Shown: positions 1 to 9,958, numbered from the stretch's first letter. The stretch: 64,000 nucleotides of DNA from Pseudoalteromonas nigrifaciens (GCF_002221505.1 NZ_CP011036.1:1240001-1304000), one strand, 5' to 3'. Notes: a model not told the origin generated them from the letters alone. Numbers and translations: made by a program.

Positions 1-24
1 AAGAGCAACAAGTGCTCTTTTTAT
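1..24. terminator. Hairpin terminator at left edge
   Basis: A 7-bp stem (AAGAGCA at 1-7, TGCTCTT at 13-19) with a 5-base loop is followed by a T-rich run. On the plus strand it would end a gene lying before the window. It also sits 40 bases past the stop of the minus-strand lapD-like gene and could serve both. Confidence 0.6.
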
Positions 25-64
25 TAATTAAATAACCTGAACTTGGGTTAACTACGCCCTTATA

Positions 65-396
65 TCAAATGTCTTTAGGTTTTTCTATGTAGTAACCTTG
101 TACACCATCTAAGCACAGGGTTTCTATAATGTGCTTTTCTTCTTGGCTTTCGACCCCTTCAGCAAAAACACTTACACCAATCCTGTGTGCTAAATCGACC
201 ATTAAGCGCATAAAATATTGATTGTTTTTATCATCTTCTAGGCCGCGGGTATAACTGGCATCCATTTTAATAAAGTCTGGTTTTAAATCGCGGAAAAACT
301 TAAACGATGTTAAGCCAACACCAAAACGCTCAACTGTTATGCGAGCACCCACGCGATGAATCATGTCAATAAAGCGTTTACTCGCTTTAATGTTTT
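65..396 (-). pseudogene. LapD-like c-di-GMP receptor, C-terminal fragment (end of EAL domain)
   Basis: This is the last 110 codons of a gene whose first part lies at 2368-3976, beyond a group II intron. Joining the flanks of 397-2367 restores one open frame exactly: codon 537 is split C|AA, and the joined text reads FGLQ-NIKASKRFIDMIHRVGAR. It holds the distal half of the EAL domain (TVERFGVG, FIKMDASYTRG, VFAEGVES) and ends in TGA at 65-67. The fragment has no start signal of its own, so it is probably not made. The two parts together give about 646 residues, close to the length of Pseudomonas LapD. Confidence 0.85.
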
Positions 397-942
397 GTGT
401 ACGCCCGACATGGGCATTGACTTATGGGGTGAAAGTCCTCTGTAGGAAGATCACCGTTTAAATAACACACTGTTATTAAACGATAACTACTAGCGAATGG
501 CAAGGGCTAAATCGCGAGAGATAGTCTAGAGGAAGCCGCTAGCAAATCTGTGAGCTGATGAACAAAAACATCATATGAGGCGTAGGCTGGAGACGAGCTA
601 GCACAAGATAGCGAAGTCATGTGATCTAACGGCCACCGTAAATGATGCAGTTGTGCAGAGAAAGTCGATGCACCTTATTCGGGGAGATCTGATAAACACG
701 CATCCGCGCTAACGCTTGGAGATTACCAGTTAGGGACTGGTTGTTCAACCCTTGGCGCTTTGGTTGCTGCGACCTACAGCGAGCGAAATAGCAGTAAACA
801 AGCGTTAGTTTCGACGCGCTTTATCGAGTAATCGCTAGAGTGATTTATCAGAAGTCAGCAGACGGCATAGTAGCCAAACGCCCATCGTAATGGAGGGGAC
901 ACGGTGAAGGCCTGAACATCTTAACCAGAGGAGATACTACAA

Positions 943-2297
943 ATGAACTTGAATTCACATAGATCACCGTGTTGTGATAGTGATGAACAGCGTTCGACTG
1001 TGAATAATACCTCGAATGAATACAACCAAACAGATCGTGACCTGATGGCAAGGGTACTGAGCAACCACAATATTGGTGCAGCATGGCAACATGTTAAGCG
1101 CAATAAAGGGGCTGCGGGTATTGATAATATGAGTATTGAGGAATTTAATCACTTCGCTAAGTTACATTGGCTGGGTATTAAACAACAATTACTTAGCGGC
1201 ACTTATCAACCCTTGCCAGTCAAACGCGTGATGATACCCAAACCCGATGGCGGTGAGCGAATGCTTGGATCCCTTCTGTTATCGACAGAGTGATCCAACA
1301 AGCTATTGCTCAAGTGATTAGCCCTTACTTTGAGCCTCTATTTTCACCACATAGTTATGGTTATCGCCCTCATAAAAGAGCCAGCCAAGCAGTAAATCAT
1401 GTTCAATCTTGTGTTAAACAAGGTTATAAAACAGCAGTTGATATTGACTTGTCTAAGTTCTTTGATGAAGTAAACCATGACATGCTGATGAATCGTGTTG
1501 GTCGTAAAGTCAAAGACAAAGCACTCATGCGCCTACTTGGTAAATACCTCCGAGCGGGGATCGCAGAGCGCGAAACGGGTCTGTGGTTTGAGTCAACCAA
1601 AGGAGTCCCTCAAGGTGGGCCATTATCCCCTTTACTTTCCAATATTTTACTCGATGAATTAGATAAGAAGCTAACCTACAAACACCTTAAGTTTGCACGT
1701 TACGCTGATGACATAATCATTTTAGTAAAAACGAAAAGCGAAGGACTCATAATCCAACGGGAAATTACTGCGTTTATCACTCAGCGATTAAAACTCAAAG
1801 TGAATGAATCGAAAAGTCGAGTCGGTCCCGTATCAGGCTCGAAATTTCTCGGGTTCACATTCCGTTACGCTCAAGTGCAGATCCACGAACAGGCGCTAAA
1901 GAAATTTAAAGCAAATGTAAGAGAACTCACTAACCGCAACTGGGGGATCTCAATGACCCTACAAATTCATAAACTCACGCAGTATTTACGCGGCTGGGGA
2001 CACTACTACCTAATAGCCAACGCTTATCAACTAACAGTGGATTTAGATCATTGGATCCGTCGTAGGATAAGAATGTGCTACTGGCGGCAATGGCGTAAAC
2101 CTCGCACCAAAGTACGCAGTTTAATGAAATTGGGTGTTAGCGAGCGACTCGCCATAGCCTGTGGTATCACCAGTAAAGGCCCTTGTAGAAGCTCAAAAAC
2201 AAAAGGAATTAACATTGCGCTAGGTAATGACTATTTAGCATCACAAGGTTTAGTGTCATTGAAAGATATTTGGATCAATATTCATTACGGGAGATGA
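943..2297 (+). pseudogene. ltrA: Group II intron reverse transcriptase/maturase, frameshifted
   Basis: Two frames cover one protein: 943-1293 (N-terminal RT region, PKPDGGERMLG) and about 1270-2297 (RT palm with VPQGGPLSPLLSN and FARYADD, then a maturase X domain with LTQYLRGWGHYY). Near 1268-1275 the text ATGCTTGGATCCCTTCTG lacks one base. With one more base it would read MLGIPSVIDRVIQQA, the usual RT sequence. The start at 943 has a good Shine-Dalgarno (AGAGGAGA). There is no HNH endonuclease domain after the maturase domain, which is typical of introns lacking En. Unless frameshifting or a sequencing error is involved, the enzyme is inactive, and mobility or splicing would need a maturase supplied in trans. 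Confidence 0.85.
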
Positions 2298-2298
2298 A

Positions 2299-2328
2299 CC
2301 GCCCATTGCGGACCCGCATGATGGGTGG
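2299..2328 (+). other. Group II intron domain V hairpin
   Basis: CCGCCCAT (2299-2306) pairs with ATGGGTGG (2321-2328), and TGCG (2307-2310) pairs with CGCA (2315-2318). A two-base bulge (TG, 2319-2320) lies on the 3' side, the arrangement expected for the catalytic domain V. It directly follows the maturase stop. The next stem (GGAGGTT/GACCTCC, about 2339-2356) fits domain VI. Confidence 0.75.
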
Positions 2329-2367
2329 TGTGGGGGCTGGAGGTTAGAGACCTCCGGCTACCCGATT

Positions 2368-3976
2368 GTAGCCCAAATTCACTTACTTCAAAAACAAGTT
2401 TTGATGCAATATGGGTATCTTTTAATAATCGGCGTTCTAACCAAATTACAAACTGGTCGTTGTGCGCACTTGAAGGCGTAACATTTAAACCAAAAAACTT
2501 TTCTGAAAGATTTCGGCTTTTTATTTTCTCAAGTGATGAGTCAATAATTAGCCTGTCGATTTCTATAGCCATATCAAGTTTTTCGGCCATGGCTAAAAAT
2601 GAGGCTGTAGGTAGCATTTGATTATCTTCGGTTTTAAATCGTACCTGAATCTCAGCATACGCTTTAATATTTTTGCCCAAAGGCATAATATTTTGCATTA
2701 CTAAATGCACACGTTTTGCTTCAATTACTTCATTTATAACTTTGCGCCAATTTTGATTACCAAATCCAGCACTTACATTATTAATTAAATCGCTTTCGCG
2801 CTGTACATGCCAAGCGTTTGCATGTTTTGATTGCGCCATACTCATGGCGTTATCTACTACCGAAAGTAACTCACCAAGTGGTTTTGCTTTTTCGTAACCC
2901 ACAATACCAGTATTAGCTACTGAGCTGAGCTCTTGGGTTTGTTGATACTGAGTAAAGCGAGATTGTAAGTTTTCACCAAAACGTTCGGCTTCTTTTAGCG
3001 GTATATTAGGTAATACAGCTACAAAATCAGAACTATTAAGTCTAAATACTTGGCTGCCAGTGTAGGTGCCACTAATGTGCTTAATAATATCAGCCACACC
3101 TTTAATGTATTCATCACCTTTTTGATAACCGCGGGTTTGGTTAATAGATTGCAGTTCACTACACCTAATTAAAGCGAGTGTACCAAAAGTGCTTTTTTCG
3201 CTGTTTTCTATATTTTTTTCATAATACTCAACAAACATATTCCGATTGCCTAAATCGGTTACACCATCTTTATAGGCTTGGTGTTTTATTGTGAGTGCTG
3301 CGTTTTGCAGATCTTCATTTTTACTTTTCAAAAAGTGCGATAAACGATTAAAGCTAGGAACTAAGCTCTTTCCTTGGCTTTTGAGCCTGCTTGTATCAAG
3401 GCTGACTTCTAGGTCATGATCTAACTGGTTTTGATTTATATAAACATCAATAACATCAGCCACGTCCATACTAATTCTTTTATTTACTCTATGAGAAAGG
3501 GTCTTCATTAACGCCATAGGAATAAGGACTAAAAAAGTACTAACAAGCACAATAATAAAAAACGCGCTTTGTAATAAGTGTGCAAAACGTTGCACATTAA
3601 GTGTAAATTCTACTTTTATATCAGTATTACTACCGCTTACAAACTGGGGACGTACCGAGTTAAAATTTGTTTGTACAAATTCGGCAATAAAAGGCAGTGC
3701 AGGGGAATGCGTTACTTTAAATACTTCAGCTCCTTGATTGTCTCTGAGGATGAAGTTTGCAAAAGTATCGTTATTAGTAATAGCGCGTTTAAAATTGTTT
3801 GTTGATATATCAGATAAAGTTAAACCATCTATATAATTTTGGACTGTAGCTTGTGCATTTTTTTGCGCTTCGTTAACTGTGTAATTAAAGCTAATAGCTA
3901 TAAAATAACTACCAACGGCAACACATGCTAACCAAGAGAGTATTTGTATTAATATGAGTTTTTTAAAGCCTGCCAT
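2368..3976 (-). pseudogene. LapD-like inner-membrane c-di-GMP receptor, N-terminal part (interrupted)
   Basis: The first 536 codons of a LapD-type protein: TM1 at about residues 7-27, a periplasmic LapD/MoxY-type sensor, TM2 at about 138-160, a HAMP-like linker, a GGDEF-like domain at about 235-385 and the first half of an EAL domain. The signature motifs are degenerate (LNSSDF in place of GGDEF, YAEIQVR around the EAL position), which in this family marks a c-di-GMP receptor and not an enzyme. In pseudomonads LapD holds the protease LapG and so controls release of a large surface adhesin; the same role here is inferred. As the sequence stands, translation runs into the intron for 26 foreign residues and stops at 2285, leaving 563 residues with half an EAL domain. 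Confidence 0.85.
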
Positions 3977-4126
3977 TTTTTCAATCTTTTAATTGTCAGA
4001 AAGGGAAGGAATCAAATCCTTGATTTATAAACTAATCGTAACACGAAAATTGAGTGAATATACTTTAGTTATTAATCAGAAAGGGTAGTAGATATTAAGG
4101 GGAATGTCTATGGAATTATTAGCAAT

Positions 4127-4203
4127 TGGCTCCCCCTCCCCGACTCGAACGGGGGACCTGCGGATTAACAGTCCGTCGCTCTAACCAACTGAGCTAAGGG
4201 GGA
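4127..4203 (-). tRNA. tRNA-Asn (GUU), copy 4
   Basis: A 77-base cloverleaf on the minus strand with anticodon GTT in loop CTGTTAA, acceptor TCCCCCT/AGGGGGA, T-loop TTCGAGT and encoded CCA. It is the most promoter-distal of four identical copies spaced 21-25 bases apart and probably co-transcribed. Confidence 0.97.
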
Positions 4204-4228
4204 ACTAAAGTAGTGCTATTTTATGATT

Positions 4229-4305
4229 TGGCTCCCCCTCCCCGACTCGAACGGGGGACCTGCGGATTAACAGTCCGTCGCTCTAACCAACTGAGCTAAG
4301 GGGGA
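4229..4305 (-). tRNA. tRNA-Asn (GUU), copy 3
   Basis: Identical 77-base tRNA-Asn, anticodon GTT, CCA encoded; part of the same minus-strand array. Confidence 0.97.
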
Positions 4306-4327
4306 ACTACTATCATAAACATAAACT

Positions 4328-4404
4328 TGGCTCCCCCTCCCCGACTCGAACGGGGGACCTGCGGATTAACAGTCCGTCGCTCTAACCAACTGAGCTAAGG
4401 GGGA
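4328..4404 (-). tRNA. tRNA-Asn (GUU), copy 2
   Basis: Identical 77-base tRNA-Asn, anticodon GTT, CCA encoded. The spacers between copies are AT-rich and unlike one another; only the tRNA bodies are conserved. Confidence 0.97.
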
Positions 4405-4425
4405 ATCGTTTATGGTTGAAAAACT

Positions 4426-4502
4426 TGGCTCCCCCTCCCCGACTCGAACGGGGGACCTGCGGATTAACAGTCCGTCGCTCTAACCAACTGAGCTAAGGGG
4501 GA
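4426..4502 (-). tRNA. tRNA-Asn (GUU), copy 1 (promoter-proximal)
   Basis: Identical 77-base tRNA-Asn, anticodon GTT, CCA encoded. It is the first transcribed copy; a strong sigma-70 promoter lies just upstream at 4529-4557. Confidence 0.97.
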
Positions 4503-4528
4503 AGCGTCTTGCCTTTCAACGGGGCGAA

Positions 4529-4557
4529 ATATTAATGATCCAGCCGCAAAGTGTCAA
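4529..4557 (-). promoter_or_regulatory. Sigma-70 promoter of the tRNA-Asn array
   Basis: Read on the minus strand: perfect -35 TTGACA (4552-4557), a 17-base spacer and -10 TAATAT (4529-4534). A GC-rich discriminator (CGCCCCG) follows, as is usual for stringently controlled stable-RNA promoters. Confidence 0.8.
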
Positions 4558-5551
4558 CACATAAAAGATCATAAATACAAAAAAGAACTCTATTCGTTGT
4601 TTTTGTGTTCGATCTGCACGTTTTATAGCACAAATGCCAAAATTAAAGCGCGTCATTTTTATGAAAAAGTACTTTTGTTTTTAAAAATTATTAAATTAAA
4701 GGGCGTATTTACTTAATTTAAAATATAAAAAACAGCCATTACACCTAAAAATAGCGCTCAATATTACAAAAACATTACCGTAAAGAGCTTACACAGGCAG
4801 AGTGGTTTTTAAAATTTAACGCTTAAAATCGATTTAATACTTAAATTCCATAAAAAACGAATACGGCAAAAACTAAAAATATCTTTATTTAATTACTTAT
4901 TAGTTAATAATTAGCCAATCGCAAAGGTTTGTACAAAAACAACACAATCAATAGCTTAAATAATTTTATTTACACCTTTAGGTTGCTCAATAAGGTGGTG
5001 ATTGCAGCTAACAGCAAGCTTTACATTAAAGCCCAAGAAAGTTTTCATATTGGTAACGTGGATAAGTTTAATACGGCATTTTATTTGATCCGCTGTAACC
5101 CCTTTATAAATGCGGCTTTGAATGAGTTATCCACGGTTTCTGTGGATAACTCTGTTTATTAAACTTTATGAACTTCAGTACCCCCAGTATTTTAGGGGGC
5201 TGCAACGATTTCAAGTCTTTAAGAATGTTTTTTTAAATCATTAAAAAACAGTGTGTTACGAATTGATGCTGAAAGCGACTCTAACGATAAGTAAAACTTT
5301 TCGTGACGATAAAGTAAAAAAATATGTTGTGTGATAATGCACCATTTATGAAGCGTTAAATGTTATAAAAGTAATTTAAATGATCTATATTTGTTTTTTG
5401 GCGCTCTCAAGGTGAATTTATACGCTAAGGCTTGAAAACAAAGCTTTACTCCTTAGTTAGGTATTTAGCCCTCTATACTCAATAAAGCATGGCTTGAATT
5501 GCCCAGATGCTTTAAAATGTTTAGCTCAGTAAAAAGAGGCCAACTTATTCT
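4558..5551. other. AT-rich intergenic stretch, about 1 kb
   Basis: No gene with convincing support lies here. A 77-codon frame at 4929-5162 (TTG start, no good Shine-Dalgarno) resembles no family I know and is weak. The stretch holds the DnaA-box-like palindrome at 5124-5152 and a hairpin at 5176-5202 (CAGTACCCCC/GGGGGCTG). The part nearest 5551 must hold the promoter of the MATE gene. Confidence 0.5.
5124..5152. repeat. Palindrome of two facing DnaA-box-like sequences
   Basis: GAGTTATCCAC (5124-5134) and GTGGATAACTC (5142-5152) form a perfect 11-bp inverted repeat with a 7-base gap. The right arm read on the minus strand contains TTATCCACA, the consensus DnaA box; the left arm has TTATCCACG. 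It may be a DnaA-binding site or simply a hairpin. Confidence 0.5.
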
Positions 5552-6928
5552 ATGCGCGTAATTTCAGAAAAACATACTCGCCCTGATTTACTCAATGATC
5601 CTATCTCGCCAACACTAAAAAAAATGACCATTCCAATGATATTTGGCTTGGTGTCGTTGATGATGTTTAACATTGTTGATACGTTTTTTATTAGCTTATT
5701 AGGAACAGAGCCATTAGCAGCCGTGAGCTTTACATTTCCGGTTACTTTTATGGTAATAAGCTTAGCCATTGGTTTGGGCATAGGCACTTCTGCGGTTATT
5801 GCAAAAGCCTTGGGCAGCCACAAAGTAAATGAAGCGCGTTTTGATGCCAGTATTTCTTTATTGGTGGCTGTGATTTTGGTACTTATATTATCTTTTTTTG
5901 GTTATGTGTTTATTGACCCTATATTTACTTTACTAGGGGCTGGTGAAAACGTATTACCGCTAATACATCAGTATATGAATGTATGGTTTTTAGGCAGCGT
6001 GTGTTTAATAACACCTATGATTGGCAACTCGGTATTACGTGCCAGCGGCGACACCAAAACGCCTAGCTTTGTGATGGGCGGGGCAGGGCTAATAAATGCC
6101 ATTTGCGATCCTATACTTATTTTTGGCTTTGGACCTATTCCGGCATTAGGTATTGAAGGCGCTGCTATTTCCAGTGTTATTGCCTGGTCAGTAGCGGTAG
6201 TGGTTATTTTATATATATTACTAAAAAAACGTTTATTGAGTTTAAAAGCAGGTAAACAAACGGTTATTGGCTCTATTAGTAAAATATTAAAAATTGGTTT
6301 GCCTGCGGCAGGGGCAAATATGCTTACGCCAGTTGCAATGGCAGTAATGACCGCATTAGTGGCTCACCATGGACCCGAAGCGGTTGCTGCATTTGGGGTA
6401 GGGAGTAAAATAGAATCTATTGCCAGCTTGTTAGTATTGGCGCTTTCGATGACATTACCGCCATTTATAAGCCAAAACTTTGGTGCTAGTAAATTATCCA
6501 GAGTGAAAGACGCCTACACCGGCACCTTAAAATTTGTAATGGTTTGGCAGTTTATTATTTATATATTACTAATTGCTAGTGCAGGCGTGTTAAGCCAGTT
6601 ATTTGGCAAAGAACAAGCCGTTATTGATGTTATAAAACTATTTATTTACACCATTCCATTAAGTTACGGCTTGCAAGGGGTGATCATATTATCAAACTCA
6701 TCGTTTAATGCTTTACATAAACCGATGAACGCATTGTTTTTAAGTATTATTCGTTTATTTATTTTTTATTTACCCTTTGCGTATATAGGCAACGAACTTG
6801 CTGGCTTATTGGGGTTATTTATTGGCGCTGCTGTGGGTAACTTGTTTACCGCTTTGGTGGCCTATAAATGGTTTATGAAAGAGCTTGAAACATTAAGTAA
6901 CCAATCGTTACAGGAGTGCAGTCATTGA
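5552..6928 (+). CDS. MATE family efflux transporter
   Basis: A 458-residue polytopic inner-membrane protein of the MATE family, which exports drugs or metabolites in exchange for Na+ or H+. About 12 hydrophobic segments are visible in two similar halves, with family-like stretches [20 protein letters not shown] near residue 30, [13 protein letters not shown] near 50 and [16 protein letters not shown] near 155. The length is typical. Its last codons overlap the uvrB start, so the two are probably co-transcribed. The substrate cannot be told from sequence. Confidence 0.9.
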
Positions 6929-8919
6929 GCGATCATTTTCAACTAAAGTCACACTTTAAGCCTGCGGGAGATCAGCCCACCGCGATTGCGCAGTTATGCG
7001 AAGGGCTTGAGGCCGGGCTTGCTCATCAAACCTTGCTAGGTGCTACCGGCACAGGTAAAACCTTTACCATGGCTAACATTATTAACGACTTAAACCGTCC
7101 AACGATAATAATGGCACATAACAAAACCTTAGCCGCGCAACTTTACGGGGAAATGAAAGAGTTTTTTCCTAAAAACGCAGTTGAATATTTTGTTTCTTAT
7201 TACGATTATTACCAGCCAGAAGCCTATGTGGTTTCTAGTGATACGTTTATAGAAAAAGACGCATCTATTAACGAACACATTGAGCAAATGCGCTTAAGTG
7301 CTACAAAGGCACTGCTTGAGCGCCGCGATACTATAATTGTAGCCTCAGTGTCGGCCATTTATGGTTTGGGCGATCCAAAATCATACATGAAAATGATGCT
7401 ACTTTTAAAAGTGGGCGAAAAAGTGGATCAGCGCGATATGCTACGCCGCTTAGCCGAAATACAATATACCCGTAATGATGTAGACTTTAGCCGCGGCACG
7501 TACCGAGTACGTGGCGAAGTGGTTGATATATTTCCTGCAGAATCAAGCACATTTGCGATACGTGTAGAAATGTTTGATGACGAAATAGAACGCTTAAGTA
7601 TTTTTGACCCCCTCACAGGCGCAATTGAAAAACACATAGTGCGCACCACTATTTACCCTAAAACACACTATGTAACCCCGCGTGAAAAAATTCTTGGTGC
7701 TATCGAAAAAATACAAGAAGAGCTAAAAGATCGCCGAGCACAGCTATTAAGTGCCAATAAATTGGTAGAAGAGCAGCGCGTAACACAGCGTACGCAGTAC
7801 GACATTGAAATGATGCGCGAGCTTGGCTATTGCTCGGGCATAGAAAACTACAGCCGTTACTTATCGGGGCGTACACCGGGCGATCCGCCGCCAACTTTAC
7901 TTGACTATTTACCCGACGATGCATTAATGATTATTGATGAATCGCATGTAACAGTGTCGCAAATTGGCGCTATGTACAAAGGCGACAGAAGCCGCAAAGA
8001 AAACCTGGTTGAATATGGTTTTAGAATGCCATCGGCTATGGATAACCGCCCACTGCGCTTTGAAGAATTTGAAGCTATTTCGCCACAAACAATTTATGTG
8101 TCGGCAACCCCAGGCGATTTTGAATTAGATCGCTGCGTAGGCGCAATTGCAGAGCAAGTAATTCGACCAACAGGACTGCTTGATCCACTTATTGAAGTGC
8201 GCCCAGTGGGGGACCAGGTTGACGACTTGCTTTCAGAAATTTATAAAAGTGTTGAGAAAGGTGAGCGGGTACTGGTTACCACGCTAACCAAACGTATGTC
8301 GGAGGATTTAACCGACTACTTAAGTGAGCACAATGTAAAAGTGCGCTACCTTCACTCAGATATAGACACCGTAGAGCGAGTCGAAATTATTCGCGATTTA
8401 CGCGCTGGAGTATTTGATGTGTTAGTAGGCATTAACTTACTGCGTGAAGGCCTCGATATGCCAGAAGTAGCACTGGTGGCAATTCTTGATGCCGATAAAG
8501 AAGGCTTTTTACGCTCAGCGCGCTCTATTATTCAAACCGTAGGCCGCGCCGCACGTCATTTAGAAGGGCGCGCAATTTTATACGGTGATCGAATTACAAA
8601 ATCGATGGCTAAGGCGATGGACGAAACCGCACGTAGGCGCGAAATTCAGCATGCTTATAATATTGAACACGGTATTGAACCACATTCGTTAGCCAAAAAG
8701 ATTCTAGATTCGATGGACGTAGGCGAAGAAGCAGGGCCAAAAGATAACCTTAGACTCATTCGTAAAGAGTCTAAAAAAGTCCTTAGTGCTAAAGAAATCA
8801 CAGTGCAAATTAAGCAACTCGACAGTAAAATGCACGCTTACGCCAGTGATCTAGAATTTGAAAAAGCAGCCTCAGTGCGTGATGAAATACACGAACTCCA
8901 ACAACAGTTGATAAATTAA
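6925..8919 (+). CDS. uvrB: UvrABC system protein B (excinuclease subunit)
   Basis: The damage-verifying helicase-like subunit of nucleotide excision repair, acting with UvrA and UvrC. Walker [10 protein letters not shown] is near residue 40, the beta-hairpin [11 protein letters not shown] near 95, DESHVT in motif II, helicase motif [11 protein letters not shown], and a C-terminal UVR domain ([20 protein letters not shown]) for UvrC contact. I chose the TTG at 6925 (664 residues): AGGAG at 6912-6916 lies 8 bases before it and it overlaps the MATE stop. A GTG at 6916 would overlap its own ribosome site. No clear LexA box was seen upstream of the operon. Confidence 0.96.
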
Positions 8920-8921
8920 CT

Positions 8922-9860
8922 ATGACCCCTAATTTTACTCCACTTATTGACGCATTAGCCGATGCCCCTTTATTAAAAAATGAGCTGTGCCGCGTGTTTC
9001 ATGGCCGCGGCCATAGCGTAGAAGCGCTAAGCCATATTAACTTAGACTTTTACCCACCTAGTTTGTTTTTAGTGTCTTATGATGAAATAGATGAGCCAAC
9101 GCTGAGCGAACTAACCAGTGTGCTGTGGCAATGGGCGCAGCAACATCACCCTGAGCTTATTACTGCGCTTGTGTATCAGCAGCGCGCGGGTGTACAAAGC
9201 CAAAATACTCTGGTTTATGGGCAATTGCCTAGCCAACATGTGGTAAAAGAAAACGGTATTGGCTTTTTAGTTGATTTAACCAGCCGCCAAAATACTGGAA
9301 TATTTCCTGATATGCGCAGCGGCCGTGAGTTTGTGCAAGCAAACAGTAAACAGGCAAAAGTACTTAACTTATTTTCGTATACCTGTGGGTTTTCGCTGGC
9401 GGCAATGCAAGGCGGAGCCGATCATGTAATGAACATGGATATGAGCAAAGGCGTGCTTAGGGTGGGTAAACAAAATCATCAGCTCAATGGCTTTAATAAA
9501 GGGGTGAGCTTTTTACCGCATGATATTTTAAAGTCGTTTGGTAAATTAAAAAAAGCAGCGCCGTTTGCTCTCATTATTGTTGATCCGCCAAGCTTTCAAA
9601 AAGGCAGCTTTATTTTAACGAAAGACTATCAAAAAGTACTGCGCAGATTACCTGAGCTATTAAGCGATACAACCCAGCTATTACTTTGCGCTAACAGCCC
9701 AGAGCTTAGTGAAGAGGCTTTTAAAGCCTTAATTACAGAGCACACAGAGGGCGCTATTGAGTTTGTTGAACGGTTAGCTGCTACAGAGCGTTTTATTGAA
9801 GTAGATCGTGACAGAAGCTTAAAAGCGCTTGTTTATAAAACATCGCAAACAGTAGCCTAA
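8922..9860 (+). CDS. Class I SAM-dependent methyltransferase, RlmI/RlmK-like
   Basis: A 312-residue protein whose C-terminal two thirds is a Rossmann methyltransferase: SAM-binding KVLNLFSYTCGFSLAA near residue 148 and catalytic-type IIVDPPSFQKGSF near 220. This pattern matches the rRNA cytosine methyltransferase group (RlmI, RlmK) and the methyltransf_SAM family. It has no N-terminal PUA domain, unlike the true RlmI at 42438-43628. It starts 2 bases after uvrB and probably shares its transcript. The substrate, perhaps rRNA, is not known from sequence. Confidence 0.8.
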   Translation: MTPNFTPLIDALADAPLLKNELCRVFHGRGHSVEALSHINLDFYPPSLFLVSYDEIDEPTLSELTSVLWQWAQQHHPELITALVYQQRAGVQSQNTLVYGQLPSQHVVKENGIGFLVDLTSRQNTGIFPDMRSGREFVQANSKQAKVLNLFSYTCGFSLAAMQGGADHVMNMDMSKGVLRVGKQNHQLNGFNKGVSFLPHDILKSFGKLKKAAPFALIIVDPPSFQKGSFILTKDYQKVLRRLPELLSDTTQLLLCANSPELSEEAFKALITEHTEGAIEFVERLAATERFIEVDRDRSLKALVYKTSQTVA

Positions 9861-9926
9861 TTTAAATTATGACTCTTAATTAATAACCAGTTTTTAGTTA
9901 TTAGTTACCAGTAAAAAATGAGCCGT

Positions 9927-9958
9927 GGCGCAATGTTTATAATACATGCGCCATTTTT
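9927..9958 (+). terminator. Terminator after the methyltransferase gene
   Basis: GGCGCAATG and CATGCGCC form an imperfect stem around a TTTATAATA loop, followed by ATTTTTATT. Confidence 0.6.

Larger units (their letters stand above)
397..2367 (+). mobile_element. Group II intron inserted antisense in the lapD-like gene
   Basis: The element starts GTGTACGCCCGACATGG, a group II-type 5' end. It carries about 545 bases of structured leader, an intron-encoded reverse transcriptase/maturase, a domain V hairpin and a domain VI-like stem, and ends CTACCCGATT. The boundaries come from the exact restoration of the host reading frame on removal; one T is ambiguous, so 396-2366 is equally possible. The intron is on the plus strand and the host gene on the minus strand. 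It therefore cannot be spliced out of the host mRNA, and the gene is truly disrupted. The absence of decay in either exon suggests a recent insertion. Confidence 0.88.

Noticed and set aside
848..1152. Minus-strand frames over the intron leader and RT start
   Set aside because: They are shadows of structured intron RNA and of the RT frame; no ribosome sites or family features.
943..2297. Reverse transcriptase as part of a retron, diversity-generating or Abi defence system
   Set aside because: The maturase X domain, the domain V hairpin and exact restoration of the host frame identify a group II intron. No accessory defence gene or template repeat is present.
4127..4502. Regular repeats of about 100 bases suggesting a CRISPR-like array
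   Set aside because: The repeat unit is a complete tRNA-Asn gene; spacers are short and functionless. No CRISPR array or cas gene was seen in the window.
4929..5162. 77-codon frame in the gene desert
   Set aside because: TTG start with no convincing ribosome site, no recognisable family, and its end falls in the DnaA-box palindrome. Kept only as a note within the intergenic entry.
5176..5202. CCCCC/GGGGG hairpin as a terminator
   Set aside because: No T run follows and no well-supported gene precedes it; mentioned only within the intergenic entry.
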